A stretch of 64,000 bases of DNA from Fuerstiella sp. (lineage in GTDB: Bacteria; Planctomycetota; Planctomycetia; Planctomycetales; Planctomycetaceae), in contig JAQWOH010000010.1 of assembly GCA_029245955.1 (NCBI GenBank), forward strand, positions 57,226-121,225, given 5' to 3'. Position 1 is the first letter of the stretch, and each line of letters starts with the position of its first letter. This document shows positions 8,340 to 18,942 of this stretch, piece after piece. Below the pieces are notes generated by a model. It was not told the origin of the DNA. It ran no database searches and saw nothing but the letters and a program-made list of their open reading frames with translations. The translations under genes were made by a program, and so were the position numbers.

Positions 8340-11300
8340 ATGAAGTCACATATACTGCACCTGTTATGCGTTCTGTTGATGCCTGCGGCATCAATGGTGG
8401 CAGCAGGTGAAGTGGATTATCTTCGCGACGTAAAGCCACTGCTGGAACACAAATGCTACGCCTGTCACGGAGCATTAAAGCAGCAGGGGGGGTTGCGGCT
8501 GGATACTGCGGTCTCACTGAATGCGGGGGGTGACTCGGGTGCTGCACTTGCGGCTGGCCAGCCGAACGACAGCCTGCTGCTGGATGTTCTGACCGGTGAT
8601 GCAGGATTCCGCATGCCTCCGGCGAATGAAGGTTCGCCGATGACGGACAGAGAAATCGATCTGATCCGCAGTTGGATCACGGAGGGAGCTCACAGCCCGG
8701 CCGGTGAGCAGCCGCAGACTGACCCCAAGTCCTGGTGGTCCTATCAGCGAATCCAGCAGCCGCCATTGCCTGATGTTACGGAAGCCGGCTGGTGTCGGAA
8801 CGAAATTGACTGCTTTGTTGCCGCCGCACGAGAGGAAAATGACTTGCCTCACGTCGCTGAGACGTCGAAGGCCGCATGGTTGCGGCGAGTATACCTGGAC
8901 CTGACGGGGCTGCCGCCAACTCGACAGGAACTGCATCAGTTTATCGCGACAGATTCTCCTTCAGCGTTCGAAAACGTCGTAGACGAATTGCTGGATCGTC
9001 CGCAGTACGGTGAACGGTGGGGTCGGCACTGGATGGACGTATGGCGCTACAGTGATTGGTACGGCAGTCGAGGCATTAACGAAATTCGATACAGCCAGCG
9101 TCACATTTGGCGCTGGCGCGACTGGATCGTGAAGTCATTGAACGATGATAAGGGCTACGACCAGATGATTCGTGAGATGCTGGCTGCTGACGAAATATCC
9201 GGCGGAGACCCTGCTGTTCTTCCGGCGACCGGATATCTGGGACGCAACTGGTACAAGTTTGACCGCAACGTCTGGATGTTTGAGACCGTCGAACGAACCG
9301 GCGAAGCATTTCTGGGGATGACGTTTCGCTGCTGTCGCTGCCACGACCATAAGTTCGATCCTGTCAGTCAGGAGGAGTACTACCGGTTCCGTGCGTTCTT
9401 CGAGCCGCACGATGTACGCACCGATCGGATTTCTGCTCTGACGACGACGGAGAAAGACGCAACACTGGGCCAGGTGCTGTCGGACGGAATTGCTCTGGCA
9501 TATGACAAGAATCCGGATGTCCCGACTTACCGTTTCGAACGCGGCGACAATCGGTATCCCGATGAAACGAAGTTGCTGACGCCCGGCGTGCCGGCTTCCC
9601 TTGGAGGCGAAGTTTACGTTTCAGAGATCAATCTGCCTGCAGAAACATGGTACCCCATGCTGCGGCCGGGCGTTCGTGAAACAATGATCACACAAGCACA
9701 GGAGCTTGTATCCGCCGCCGAGACTCAGCTGCGGGAAAAACAGACGGCCGACAAACTGGCCGGCGAGAAACTGAAGGCCGCTATCGATACGGAACAGGCA
9801 ACATCGTCGGAACCGAAAACCTTTCTGCACGAAACCTTTTCTGCTGCGGCTCCCGAAGTCTGGGAAACTGTTAACGGCGCATGGGCATACGCCGATGGGA
9901 AACTGGTTCAGTCAGCAGTGACAAGTTTTGCCACGATGGTCAGCAAAGAAACTCATCCTCGTGACTTCGATGTGCACCTGCGTTACCGACCGCTCAGTCC
10001 CGGTACATACCGGTCCATAGGGTTTAGCTTCGACTACCAGGACAAGGGGCAGTCGCAGGACGTTTACACTGCCACCGGGGACAGTCGTCAGAGTGTGCAG
10101 GCTTTTCATCGCGCGGGCGGCAAACAGGTTTATCCGAAAGAAGGAATCGTCACCGCAGATCTAAACGTCGGTGAAGAAGCGGTGCTGGACGTTTCGGTTC
10201 AGGGCTCAAAACTCACAATCGATCTGAATGGCACACGTAAGCTGGATTACGTCATGCCGGTGGAACGGCGTGACGGTCGGTTTGCGTTGTGGGTCCATCA
10301 GGGGACGGCCGAGTTTCTGGAGCTGAAGATCACCGCGCAGGTGGATTCCATTGAAACACTGGAGCAACGCAAACGTGATTCCGATCACGCGATCCAGCTG
10401 GCTCAGGCAAACTTACATCTTGCCCGTGGAGAAGCGAATTCGATTCGTTTACGGCTGGCAGCGGATATCGCAGCACACCTCAGGGACGACAAGCAATCTG
10501 CGAAGGACAGTGCCCGTACAGCATCTGCCGCGGAACTTGCCGTGGCGGTGCTGCAGGCGGAAGTTGAAGTTCTGAAGGCCCGCTACTCAGATGAGAAACG
10601 TGCCGCTGCCACAGCAAAGCTGGCGACCGCGCACGCAGCAGCGATGAATCCGACGGAAGCCTACACGGCCATCGGCGAGCAGTTCCCGAAGACCAGCACC
10701 GGCCGACGCAGTGCCCTGGCGGAATGGATCACCAGATCAGACAATCCGAGAACGGCACGAGTGGCAGCGAACCATCTCTGGGGACGCCATTTCGGACAGC
10801 CGCTGGTGGCCACTCCCGAAAATTTCGGACTGAATGGGCGCAAGCCCACACATCCGCAGCTGCTGAACTGGCTGGCCGCGCAACTGGTTCACAACGACTG
10901 GAAAATGAAGCCGCTGCACAAACAGATCGTTCTGTCTGCGACATACCGAATGGCCAGTACGGCGGTTGTCGGTGGTGGCGCTCAGAAACGTGATTCAGAA
11001 AATCAGTTTCTGTGGCGGATGAATTCACGCCGGATGGAAGCGGAAGTCGTACGGGACAGCACTCTGTTTCTGGCATCGCGGCTGGACATGACGATGGGAG
11101 GTCCGGAGATCGCAGAAACGGACGGCGAGAAAACCCTGCGTCGCAGTCTGTATTTTCGCAATACGCCCAACGAAAAAATGGCCATGCTGGAAGTCTTTGA
11201 CGTGGCCGATCCGAATTCCTGTTATCGCCGCAAGGAAAGTGTCGTGCCGCATCAGGCTCTGGCCATGATGAACAGTGGCCTGACACTGGACAGCGCACGC

Positions 11301-11567
11301 GCCATTGCCGAACAGATTGCGGATGAGGACGATTTTGTAACTGCTGCATTTGAAACTGTCTTGTCGCGACGTCCAACCGATGAAGAAGCCGTCCGCTGTC
11401 GGGCATTTCTGTCCGAACACTATGATGTACTGCAGGATGTCCCCGCGCAGCCATTCGCTGAGGGAGGTTCCGCGAAGCAGGATCCTTCGACAGATCCAGG
11501 CATGCGTGCCAGAGAAAATCTGGTCCATGTTCTGTTTTTGCATAATGACTTTGTGACCATAAGATAG
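8340..11567 (+). CDS. Planctomycete cytochrome c / DUF1549 / DUF1553 protein with inserted LamG-like domain
   Basis: Secreted multidomain protein of about 1075 residues. A signal peptide ([20 protein letters not shown]) precedes a planctomycete-type cytochrome domain with one CYACH haem motif near residue 40. DUF1549 follows from about 140 to 350 ([33 protein letters not shown], and a second [10 protein letters not shown] motif). A concanavalin-like module covers roughly residues 490-665 ([28 protein letters not shown]). An Ala-rich coiled coil and then DUF1553 complete it from about 770 ([37 protein letters not shown]). The DUF1501 gene starts 28 bp downstream, the usual partner. Redox function is inferred from the haem motifs; substrate unknown. 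The ATG at 8340 is preferred over an in-frame TTG at 8319. Confidence 0.9.
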   Translation: MKSHILHLLCVLLMPAASMVAAGEVDYLRDVKPLLEHKCYACHGALKQQGGLRLDTAVSLNAGGDSGAALAAGQPNDSLLLDVLTGDAGFRMPPANEGSPMTDREIDLIRSWITEGAHSPAGEQPQTDPKSWWSYQRIQQPPLPDVTEAGWCRNEIDCFVAAAREENDLPHVAETSKAAWLRRVYLDLTGLPPTRQELHQFIATDSPSAFENVVDELLDRPQYGERWGRHWMDVWRYSDWYGSRGINEIRYSQRHIWRWRDWIVKSLNDDKGYDQMIREMLAADEISGGDPAVLPATGYLGRNWYKFDRNVWMFETVERTGEAFLGMTFRCCRCHDHKFDPVSQEEYYRFRAFFEPHDVRTDRISALTTTEKDATLGQVLSDGIALAYDKNPDVPTYRFERGDNRYPDETKLLTPGVPASLGGEVYVSEINLPAETWYPMLRPGVRETMITQAQELVSAAETQLREKQTADKLAGEKLKAAIDTEQATSSEPKTFLHETFSAAAPEVWETVNGAWAYADGKLVQSAVTSFATMVSKETHPRDFDVHLRYRPLSPGTYRSIGFSFDYQDKGQSQDVYTATGDSRQSVQAFHRAGGKQVYPKEGIVTADLNVGEEAVLDVSVQGSKLTIDLNGTRKLDYVMPVERRDGRFALWVHQGTAEFLELKITAQVDSIETLEQRKRDSDHAIQLAQANLHLARGEANSIRLRLAADIAAHLRDDKQSAKDSARTASAAELAVAVLQAEVEVLKARYSDEKRAAATAKLATAHAAAMNPTEAYTAIGEQFPKTSTGRRSALAEWITRSDNPRTARVAANHLWGRHFGQPLVATPENFGLNGRKPTHPQLLNWLAAQLVHNDWKMKPLHKQIVLSATYRMASTAVVGGGAQKRDSENQFLWRMNSRRMEAEVVRDSTLFLASRLDMTMGGPEIAETDGEKTLRRSLYFRNTPNEKMAMLEVFDVADPNSCYRRKESVVPHQALAMMNSGLTLDSARAIAEQIADEDDFVTAAFETVLSRRPTDEEAVRCRAFLSEHYDVLQDVPAQPFAEGGSAKQDPSTDPGMRARENLVHVLFLHNDFVTIR

Positions 11568-11595
11568 GCGGCTTCCCCTGCAGCCCGGAGACGCA

Positions 11596-13068
11596 ATGAC
11601 CGAATCATCGAATCACATTGCCGGTGGCAATCACCGTCGTCAGTTCATGGCTGACACTGGTCTTGGTTTTACCGGTCTGGCTCTGGGTGCCATGCTGCAC
11701 CGCGACGGCATCGGCGCGGAAGCCACAGCGTCCCTGACACTCCGGACACATTTCGCACCCAAAGCGAAAAGTGTGATCTGGTTCTTCATGAATGGCGGGA
11801 CCAGTCACCTGGAATCCTTTGACCACAAGCCCGCCCTGAACATTCACGCCGGCAAGACGATTGAAGAAACTCCGTTCATGTCGGAGGTTCTGGATTCGCC
11901 GTTTTATCGCAAGAACGTACGGGACTTTGCCGGTAAGCCGCGAGATCTGATGGCGCAGGTTTATCCGCTGCAGGTTGGTTTTAAACGTCGTGGTGAAAGC
12001 GGGATCGAAGTCAGCGACTGGTGGCCTCATGTCGGCAGCTGTATCGATGACATTGCCGTGGTCCGTTCCATGTGGACCACCGACAACGACCATGCCGCCC
12101 AGTTGCAGTTTCACACGGGGCGACACATTTTTGACGGTTTTTTTCCATCGATTGGTTCATGGGTGCATTACGGACTGGGCAGCCTGAATGAAAACCTGCC
12201 GCAGTTTGTGGTGATGGGGCCACCGCCCGGTGACTGCTGTGGTGGCGTTGGTGCTCATGACGGCAGTTATCTTGGCCCTCAGCATGCGGGAGTGCAGATG
12301 GCACTGGATCCTCGGAATCCACTGCCGTTTGGGACACCAGGCGAGAAAATCGGCGTCCGCGAACGCCGTGACCAGTTGGATCTGCTGCGTGACCTGAACC
12401 AGCTGACCGCCGCTTGGTATCCGGATGATCAGCGACTGACGGCCCGGATCAAAGCATACGAGCTGGCGTTTCGCATGCAGATGTCGGTTCCTGGAATTGT
12501 CGACCTGTCCCATGAAACCAGCGCGACTCAGGCGGCGTACGGTCTGGACAACAAGGCCACCAAAGGTATGGGGCGTCAGGCCCTCGTGGCTCGGCGACTG
12601 GTGCAGCAGGGTGTCCGCTTTGTTCAGATTTACGACGGCGGCGGGGGCGGAGGCGGCTGGGATGCTCATACCAAGCTGAAAGACAATCACACACGTAACT
12701 GCGGTCGCGTTGATAAGCCTATTGCGGCGTTGTTGAAAGATCTAAAACAACGCGGACTCCTGGACGAAACTTTGGTTGTGTGGGCAACTGAATTCGGGCG
12801 AACGCCAGGTTCCGAAAAATCTGATGGACGCGATCATCATCCCTACGGTTTCTCTGTGTGGATGGCAGGCGGTGGGTTAAAAGGTGGTATTGCCCACGGT
12901 GCGACCGACGAACTGGGGTTCCACGCGGTGGAAGATCGACACTACGTCACTGACATTCATGCAACGGTGCTGCATCAGCTGGGGCTGGATCCGCGGCGAC
13001 TGGAAGTACCAGGGCACAAGCGACTGGAAATTGACCTCGGCAAACCTATCGACGCCATCATCGCGTAA
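11596..13068 (+). CDS. DUF1501 family secreted protein
   Basis: A 490-residue DUF1501 protein (sulfatase/alkaline-phosphatase-like fold in planctomycetes). The N-terminus has an RRQFM twin-arginine-like motif followed by a hydrophobic Gly/Leu stretch, so Tat export is likely. Family signatures are [18 protein letters not shown], the [13 protein letters not shown] segment, a Gly-rich [25 protein letters not shown] and [18 protein letters not shown]. The ATG is preceded by GGAG five bases upstream. It follows the cytochrome/DUF1549/DUF1553 gene by 28 bp, and such pairs are very common in planctomycetes. Catalytic activity has not been shown for most members; the His/Asp-rich motifs suggest metal binding. 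Confidence 0.9.
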   Translation: MTESSNHIAGGNHRRQFMADTGLGFTGLALGAMLHRDGIGAEATASLTLRTHFAPKAKSVIWFFMNGGTSHLESFDHKPALNIHAGKTIEETPFMSEVLDSPFYRKNVRDFAGKPRDLMAQVYPLQVGFKRRGESGIEVSDWWPHVGSCIDDIAVVRSMWTTDNDHAAQLQFHTGRHIFDGFFPSIGSWVHYGLGSLNENLPQFVVMGPPPGDCCGGVGAHDGSYLGPQHAGVQMALDPRNPLPFGTPGEKIGVRERRDQLDLLRDLNQLTAAWYPDDQRLTARIKAYELAFRMQMSVPGIVDLSHETSATQAAYGLDNKATKGMGRQALVARRLVQQGVRFVQIYDGGGGGGGWDAHTKLKDNHTRNCGRVDKPIAALLKDLKQRGLLDETLVVWATEFGRTPGSEKSDGRDHHPYGFSVWMAGGGLKGGIAHGATDELGFHAVEDRHYVTDIHATVLHQLGLDPRRLEVPGHKRLEIDLGKPIDAIIA

Positions 13069-13660
13069 TTCGTTTCCCCATGTCCCCGGAACGTGATCGC
13101 GCCGGCCGTACCGCGGCCGTTCGGCGCAATGACACGAAACACTATCTATTTTGGAAATGGGACAATCCACCGGTTTGTTGAACGGTGTGGGTCCACTCTG
13201 GCGACAAGGCTTCCTGCTTGATCAAAACTGCGACACGAAACATATTGCTCCAGGTCTTGCCCGCCCGCTCCTGTTTCAGTTTCTTCTGTTGGTCGAGTAC
13301 AGTCACGGATCATGGTATTCGCCGGAGCCTGCGAGGGAAGCCCGGAGGGTACTTATGCCTCGCTCCGTCCACCGTCCCGGTTTCACAACAAATTTCCTTG
13401 CGCCCCTTCCTGTCCAGCCGGTGTTCTCCCTGTCAGCTGGTCAGGCCATGCGCATCTATTGGTTGCTGACTACCGGTCCGTGCCATTGTTATCAACTGTG
13501 TTTAAAATGATCACCACAACAATCACGCGGGATCGTGTGGTCGATACTTCAATTCCTGATTTGTCCATCAGCTGACCATTTTTGCCCCCGCGCACTCCAC
13601 AGCTCGACTGTGCGGCCCCGCAATTCGACGCTCGTGCGTCAAATGATGAAGAAACCATAA
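13069..13660. other. Intergenic region, nothing recognised apart from one hairpin
   Basis: About 590 bp between the DUF1501 and DUF3604 genes. Several short frames cross it on both strands, but none has a ribosome site, family motif or protein-like composition. The 3' end (13500-13660) must hold the promoter of the DUF3604 gene. A small CACAG/CTGTG hairpin lies near 13600. Confidence 0.6.
13099..13127 (+). terminator. GC-rich hairpin after DUF1501 gene
   Basis: About 30 bp after the DUF1501 stop, CGGCC (13103-13107) pairs with GGCCG (13115-13119), and an outer GCGC/GCGC pairing (13099-13102 with 13124-13127) extends it past a four-base bulge. There is no T-run. It is a plausible transcription end for the two-gene unit. 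Confidence 0.4.
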
Positions 13661-15766
13661 ATGTCTCAGTCAAAACCCGACACCTGCGACCTCGGACGGA
13701 TTACGTGCAGCCTGCGAGGATCCGTCGTCGCAGGCAGCTGGCAGACCTGTATGTTGAAATACACGGCCGGCTTTTCGGGAATCGATGACACAGGGTCGTT
13801 GAAAATCGTTACCCGCTATGCCACTGATTCGGGAATACCGCAGTTCGACGATCCTGCGGCGCCGAACTACACCACCGTCGTCGCGTCCAACGGCGCTCAT
13901 TTGCAGCTTCGCTACGATGTCAAGGACTTTCGTCGCCCGTGGGGGCGAACGATTCACCTCAAGGTGCTGCAGGGATATCTGCGGAAGGGCGATGTCATCA
14001 CGCTGACTATCGGTGACACATCGGGCGGTTCTTCCGGATGGCGAATGCAGACGTTTGCGGAGGACACGTTCGAACTGAAGACACTGGTGGATCGCTATGC
14101 GACTTATGTCTACGAAGAACTGCCGAAGTCGCCGACGTTCAAAGTCGTGGCGGGTAAACCGGTTCGGCTTGTGGCTGTCGCTCCCAGTCAGGCGATTCCT
14201 GGTAAGAAAATTCCTGTGCGATGGAAGCTGGAAGATGTCTGGGGGAATCCTGTCGGTCGGTCAAGGCGCATGAGTCACTCGGGCCTGCCCGAGTCGATTC
14301 ACCGTATTAAAGTGACGGACGAGGTGACCGGACTTTGGGCGGAGACCAATCCCGTGTATGTGTCTGCGGATGCTGTTCCACGATACTGGGCTGACCTGCA
14401 CGGGCAGAGTGAAGAGACGATCGGAACGAATTCTATTGAACGCTACTTTCGGTTTGCGCGGGACAGCGCCTTTGTTGACGCCTGCGGACATCAGGGAAAC
14501 GATTTTCAGATCACAGACGCTTTCTGGCAGACCATCAATGACACCACGGCGCGATTCAATCAGCCGGGAAAGTTCGTGACCTTTCCTGGCTGGGAATGGA
14601 GCGGCAATACCGCGCTTGGCGGCGATCGCAATGTCTTCTTTAAAGAAGAAGGCGGTGCAATCGGTCGCAGCAGCAGAGCGCTTGTTGAGCCCACTGAGTC
14701 GGCCGGCAGTTGCTGTCCAGCGGTTGAGAATCTGTTCGATCGTATGGAGCAGGAACAGCAGCATTGCGACGTGATGCTGGTGCCGCATGTCGGTGGACGC
14801 TATGCGGACCTGGCACGGCATCACGCTGGACTGGAACCGGTTGTTGAGGTGCATTCAGCGTGGGGTACGTTTGAATGGGTGCTGGACGATGCATTCTCAC
14901 GCGGCTATCGGGTGGGCATTGTAGCTAATTCAGACGGGCACAAGGGACGTCCGGGCGCCAGTTATCCGGGGGCGGGGAAGTTTGGCAGCTATGGAGGCCT
15001 GACTGCTGTGCTGTCCGACACGCTGGACCGGAACGCCGTTTGGGCCGCCTATCAGCAACGCCGTGTTTACGCGACGACCGGCGCTCGTATCCTGCTGGAT
15101 GTACAAACAGCCGCGGGCCATTCCATGGGCGAAGTTGTCCGCATTGGTAATGACGAATCGCTGGGACTGTCGGTGACAGTTGCCGGCACGGCGCCTTTGG
15201 AACGTGTCGAGGTGCGAAACGGAATGCGTGTCCTCAAAACACTGAGAACGTATTCGAAGAGTGACCTGACAAACCGCATCAAAGTGCTGTGGCAGGGTGC
15301 TCAGGTGCGTGGCCGCGGACGTCAGGTTAACTGGGATGGCAGCCTGAGTCTGGACGTTGCGCGCATTGATGCGTTCCAGACGATCAACTTCTGGAACCCC
15401 GAAAAAAACTGTGAACAGCTCAGTCGGCAGAAACTCAGGTGGGAGTCAGTCACGACAGGAGGCGTTGCCGGAGTGATCCTGGATCTGAACCGGCTTTCCG
15501 GCAGTCTGCATGTCGAAACCAGTCAGCGAAGCCTAAACTCGGACATTTCGAAGCTGGGAGTCCGGGGCCGCTCGTACAGTGCCGGCGGCATCGGAAAACA
15601 GATTTCGGCGTGTCGGCTTCCCCCCGCCGGTGGTGCCCGCGACATCAGCACGACGGTTCGTATTGACCCGAAAGATCTGTGCCAGGGTGACAACCCAATC
15701 TACATTTGTGTCGTCCAGGAAGACGGTCATATGGCGTGGTCGAGTCCGATTTATGCAGTTATGTGA
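13661..15766 (+). CDS. DUF3604 domain protein (PHP-like metal-dependent hydrolase)
   Basis: A 701-residue protein. The first 240 residues are a beta-rich region without a signal peptide. The DUF3604/PHP-like catalytic domain begins at RYWADLHGQSEETIGTN, where DLHGQS supplies the first metal-binding His. It continues with ACGHQGNDFQI, FVTFPGWEWSGN, MLVPHVGGRYADL, VVEVHSAWGTFEW and IVANSDGHKGRPG, which carry His/Glu/Asp ligands of the amidohydrolase/PHP type. The C-terminal 200 residues are again beta-rich. No clear Sec or Tat signal is seen with this start, so it is predicted cytoplasmic. Its stop lies only 3 bp from the stop of the convergent dioxygenase gene. Substrate unknown. Confidence 0.85.
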   Translation: MSQSKPDTCDLGRITCSLRGSVVAGSWQTCMLKYTAGFSGIDDTGSLKIVTRYATDSGIPQFDDPAAPNYTTVVASNGAHLQLRYDVKDFRRPWGRTIHLKVLQGYLRKGDVITLTIGDTSGGSSGWRMQTFAEDTFELKTLVDRYATYVYEELPKSPTFKVVAGKPVRLVAVAPSQAIPGKKIPVRWKLEDVWGNPVGRSRRMSHSGLPESIHRIKVTDEVTGLWAETNPVYVSADAVPRYWADLHGQSEETIGTNSIERYFRFARDSAFVDACGHQGNDFQITDAFWQTINDTTARFNQPGKFVTFPGWEWSGNTALGGDRNVFFKEEGGAIGRSSRALVEPTESAGSCCPAVENLFDRMEQEQQHCDVMLVPHVGGRYADLARHHAGLEPVVEVHSAWGTFEWVLDDAFSRGYRVGIVANSDGHKGRPGASYPGAGKFGSYGGLTAVLSDTLDRNAVWAAYQQRRVYATTGARILLDVQTAAGHSMGEVVRIGNDESLGLSVTVAGTAPLERVEVRNGMRVLKTLRTYSKSDLTNRIKVLWQGAQVRGRGRQVNWDGSLSLDVARIDAFQTINFWNPEKNCEQLSRQKLRWESVTTGGVAGVILDLNRLSGSLHVETSQRSLNSDISKLGVRGRSYSAGGIGKQISACRLPPAGGARDISTTVRIDPKDLCQGDNPIYICVVQEDGHMAWSSPIYAVM

Positions 15767-15769
15767 CTT

Positions 15770-16591
15770 TTAATACGGAACATTACCCTTGATTGTCACG
15801 CGCAGGCCACGGCGGCGATTGGGGTAGTAGTCCCACAGCGCGTAGTGTTGAACACATCGGTTGTCCCAGAAAGCGACAGAGTCAGCCTGCCACTGAAAAC
15901 GGCATTGAAATTCCGGTTTCGCAATGTGTTCAAAAAGCAACCGCAGCATAAAGTCACTTTCCTGCGGCGTCAGTTCCACAATGCGCGTTGTGAAGATGCG
16001 ATTAACAAATAAGGCTTTGCGACCGCTGACCGGGTGCGTGCGGACCACCGGATGCTCAGATTTAGGATACGTCCTGTCCTCTTCCGACGTTTCTGCATAG
16101 CGGCCACGATAGGCATTTTCTCCGTCGTGCAGTGCTGTTAATCCATCAAGGAATTTCTGCATAGACGAAGAAAGCGTTTCGAATGCTGCATACATGTTCG
16201 CGAACAGTGTGTCGCCGCCCACTGAGGGGACTTCAATCATACGCAGAATTGTGCCCAGTGGTGGTTCGCGATCACACGTCACGTCTGAGTGCCAGTCTTC
16301 GCCGGCAATGCGCTCCGAATTTTCATCGGTGAAAAGTTCCATGATTTCAGGATGTCCGTCCACAAGGCGTGGCCAGGCCGGATGCAGATGTAACTCGCCG
16401 AAGCAGCGACCCAGACTCTTGTGCTGCTCGTACGTCAGTTCTTGATCGCGAAAAAACAGGACACCGTATTCGGCAAGCGCGTTTGTCAGCAATTCCGTCG
16501 TTGCGTTGTCGAGCGGCCGGGCAAGATCCATTCCGCGAACAAGCGCACCGCAGCCAGGCGTCATGCGGATGAATTCAGGGGCAGCTTCCAT
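15770..16591 (-). CDS. TauD/TfdA family Fe(II)/2-oxoglutarate dioxygenase
   Basis: A 273-residue member of the TauD/TfdA superfamily. The iron site is visible: His101 and Asp103 in EDWHSDVTCD and the distal His in NRCVQHYALWDYYP, with the 2-oxoglutarate-binding Arg in the RRGLRVTI tail. The N-terminal GCGALVRGMDLARPL and GVLFFRDQELTYEQHK match the family. Known members hydroxylate taurine, 2,4-D and related acids; the substrate here cannot be read. It ends 3 bp from the DUF3604 stop on the other strand and has its own promoter region, shared divergently with the SLC13-type transporter at 16691. Confidence 0.9.
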   Translation of the reverse strand: MEAAPEFIRMTPGCGALVRGMDLARPLDNATTELLTNALAEYGVLFFRDQELTYEQHKSLGRCFGELHLHPAWPRLVDGHPEIMELFTDENSERIAGEDWHSDVTCDREPPLGTILRMIEVPSVGGDTLFANMYAAFETLSSSMQKFLDGLTALHDGENAYRGRYAETSEEDRTYPKSEHPVVRTHPVSGRKALFVNRIFTTRIVELTPQESDFMLRLLFEHIAKPEFQCRFQWQADSVAFWDNRCVQHYALWDYYPNRRRGLRVTIKGNVPY

Positions 16592-16690
16592 GTTTTCTTC
16601 TCAGAGTGATGTTCGTTTGTCTTCGGCAACACCAATGTTACAGTCTTCTTAACTCAGTTTGCATCAGGCCACGCCGGAATTGCTTTGCTC

Positions 16691-18085
16691 ATGGCACTCA
16701 GATTCAACAAGCAGTGGATGCTGCCCGCCGGCCCCGTGCTGGCTGTGGTTGCCGGGATTTGGCTGAGATCGAGAGGGCTGGAAGCCCCGGCCTGCTGCTG
16801 TGCCGGGGTCACAGTGCTGTGCGGTATCTGGTGGATGTTTGAGTCCATCCCGCTGCCGGCGACCGGGCTTGTGCCATTCGCCGTCTTTCCCCTCGCTGGT
16901 GTTCTGGATCATCGAGAGATTGCACATGCGTATGGTCATACGCTCATCCTGCTGATGCTGGCCGGGTCGATGTTGTCAGCCGCGATGGAAAAGAGTGGTG
17001 CTCATCGCCGAATTGCGCTGGGTATGGTGCGGCTCATCGGCACTGACGCTCGTCGACTGATTCTTGGATTCCTGGTGACGGCTGCGGTTCTCAGCATGTG
17101 GGTTTCGAACACCGCTACTGTTCTTATGCTGTTGCCTGTAGCCCTCGCTGTTCTTGACCAGGCGCCTGATCGGTCACGACATGCGCCGCCGTTACTGCTG
17201 GCTGTTGCATACGGTGCCGCCGTAGGTGGCAGCGGTACTCCCATCGGCACACCTCCGAATCTGATCATGATCGATAATTATCGTGAGGCCACCGGCATTG
17301 AGATCGGTTTTCCGGAGTGGATGCGAATGGGACTGCCGGCCACTGTTCTGATGTTACCGGTTGTCTGGCTGTGGCTGTCGAGAGGGCTTTCAGGACAAAA
17401 GGAACGATTGTCAGTTCCCGATCCCGGTGGCTGGCAGCCGGATCAGAAACGTGTTCTGATCATTTTCGGTTTGACAGCGTTTGCCTGGATGACACGTACG
17501 GCGCCGTTCGGCGGATGGAGTGAATGGCTTCAGCTGGCCGGACAAGCGGGCGACAGCACGGTGGCGCTGGCGGCCGTTGTTACGTTGTTCATAGTGCCGT
17601 CCGGTTCTGACGACGGTACGCGCTTGCTGGACTGGGAAACGGCGAACCGGATTCCCTGGGGCCTGTTTTCCATTATCGGTGGCGGAGTCGCAATCGGCAT
17701 GGCGTTCCGGGAAACGGATCTGAGTGCCGCCACCGGAAGAGAACTGCTGCCGCTGGCCGCACTACCGTTGCCGATCATGATCTTTTGCCTGTGTCTGTTC
17801 GCAACGTTTTTTACAGAATTTGCAACAAACACTGCCGTCGCCGGCATTCTGATGCCCGTCATGGCAGCTGTCGCCACGTCCGCCGATGTAAGTCCGATGC
17901 TGGTCATGATTCCGGTGACACTGGGCCTGAACTGGTCCTTTATGCTGCCAGCGGCAACCGTGACCAATGCGATGATCTACGGTACAGGTGAAGTCACGAT
18001 TCAGAGAATGATGCGTGAAGGATTCGTGCTGAATCTGATCGGGGCCGTTCTGGTTTCAACGGTCTGCTATCTGACACTTTCGTGA
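16691..18085 (+). CDS. SLC13/DASS family sodium-coupled dicarboxylate or sulfate transporter
   Basis: A polytopic membrane protein of about 464 residues with roughly 11-12 hydrophobic segments. Both DASS-family Ser/Thr-Asn-Thr motifs are present: WVSNTATVLMLLPVALA in the first repeat and FATNTAVAGILMPVMAA in the second. The GGSGTPIGTPPNLIMIDNY loop is also typical of substrate and sodium binding. SLC13 carriers take up di- and tricarboxylates or sulfate. The ATG at 16691 is preferred to an in-frame TTG at 16685. The divergent neighbour is a TauD-like dioxygenase, so uptake of its organic acid co-substrate or a sulfur compound is possible but unproven. Confidence 0.9.
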   Translation: MALRFNKQWMLPAGPVLAVVAGIWLRSRGLEAPACCCAGVTVLCGIWWMFESIPLPATGLVPFAVFPLAGVLDHREIAHAYGHTLILLMLAGSMLSAAMEKSGAHRRIALGMVRLIGTDARRLILGFLVTAAVLSMWVSNTATVLMLLPVALAVLDQAPDRSRHAPPLLLAVAYGAAVGGSGTPIGTPPNLIMIDNYREATGIEIGFPEWMRMGLPATVLMLPVVWLWLSRGLSGQKERLSVPDPGGWQPDQKRVLIIFGLTAFAWMTRTAPFGGWSEWLQLAGQAGDSTVALAAVVTLFIVPSGSDDGTRLLDWETANRIPWGLFSIIGGGVAIGMAFRETDLSAATGRELLPLAALPLPIMIFCLCLFATFFTEFATNTAVAGILMPVMAAVATSADVSPMLVMIPVTLGLNWSFMLPAATVTNAMIYGTGEVTIQRMMREGFVLNLIGAVLVSTVCYLTLS

Positions 18086-18117
18086 CCGCAGAGCACTTCG
18101 AGCCTGACAAGCCGTTG

Positions 18118-18133
18118 TGAGTTCAGGAACTCA
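18118..18133. repeat. 16-base palindrome downstream of transporter gene
   Basis: TGAGTTC-AG-GAACTCA, seven-base perfect arms around two bases, 32 bp after the transporter stop. It could be a short terminator stem or an operator for a dimeric regulator; no T-run follows. Confidence 0.5.
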
Positions 18134-18452
18134 TAAATCTGGAGTGGTTGGTGTCAGAGAACTGCCAGCGTGTCCTGGTCTCGGGCACGGCGTGCAGAGA
18201 GCCCGGTGGTAGGGCAACATCGTTACACGCTGACTTGTGGCCGCGCAGAATTCTTTTCAATAGAAGTCTTGTCGCGGCCTGTACCATGATGTTGGTTTCC
18301 GGGAATGACGGCCGAAACACTTCGCCGAAGCCTGCAATTTTTTCACTGTACAGAATGCAGTTGTAAAGCTGAAGAGGCCCTTTCAAAGTCTGAGAACACC
18401 GTAGGATACAGCGGCATTGAATTTGCGGTATGCGCGACTGCGATGTATTTCG

Positions 18453-18695
18453 ATGTTCGCAGTCGTAGAGTCAATTTTTGGTTTCGCTATTCAAATTATT
18501 TTGTGTGTCAATTTGACGATTATCCTGGCAGTGAGATTAAATGCTGAGGACGAATATGACTCTGAACAGGATTGGCGGTATCGGGCACTTCTGCAGATTA
18601 ATGGTATTCAGAACGAAGATGTTCTGAGGCGGGTACTTTCTGAATTTAACCGGGTCCGGCGGCAATGTCGGATTCCTCCGGTATGGCTAAAATGA
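18453..18695 (+). CDS. Doubtful small ORF, one membrane segment
   Basis: An 80-codon frame from an ATG without a clear ribosome site. The first 25 residues are hydrophobic (FGFAIQIILCVNLTIILAV) and the rest is charged and protein-like (RYRALLQINGIQNEDVLRR). It resembles nothing I recognise. The ATG lies in the loop of a 9-bp hairpin. It may be a real membrane-anchored micro-protein or a decayed fragment. Confidence 0.25.
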   Translation: MFAVVESIFGFAIQIILCVNLTIILAVRLNAEDEYDSEQDWRYRALLQINGIQNEDVLRRVLSEFNRVRRQCRIPPVWLK

Positions 18696-18942
18696 TGGTT
18701 GTGTCCGGTATTCTGGCGAGTCAGATTACCCTGGGCGAGATGTGGTGCAGATCTCAGAGGCTTACTCGGTGATTCGTGACGATACAAGGCGGGCTGTTCC
18801 TGTGTCTCAGGAACTGGTCTCGCGCCAGGCGGTCTGGATTCGACCGAATTCAGGCATTCGGTGTCGTCGAAATTACTCCCTGATATCCTGTGAAGCTTCA
18901 GCCGAACATGTTCTATCGACAACACGCCAGGAACCCGAGTAA

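Larger units (their letters stand above)
18086..18942. other. Long intergenic region with a palindrome, a hairpin and one doubtful small ORF
   Basis: About 850 bp without a confident gene. It contains the palindrome at 18118-18133 and a 9-bp perfect hairpin (18435-18443 with 18457-18465). It also holds the doubtful 80-codon ORF at 18453-18695, and near 18897-18930 a sequence resembling the diverged repeat described at 20667 and 24625. The promoter of the PQQ-propeller gene must be at its right end. Confidence 0.55.

Noticed and set aside
10729..11454. 241-codon minus-strand frame inside the cytochrome/DUF1549/DUF1553 gene
   Set aside because: Antisense shadow of a well-supported DUF1553 domain; composition is not protein-like.
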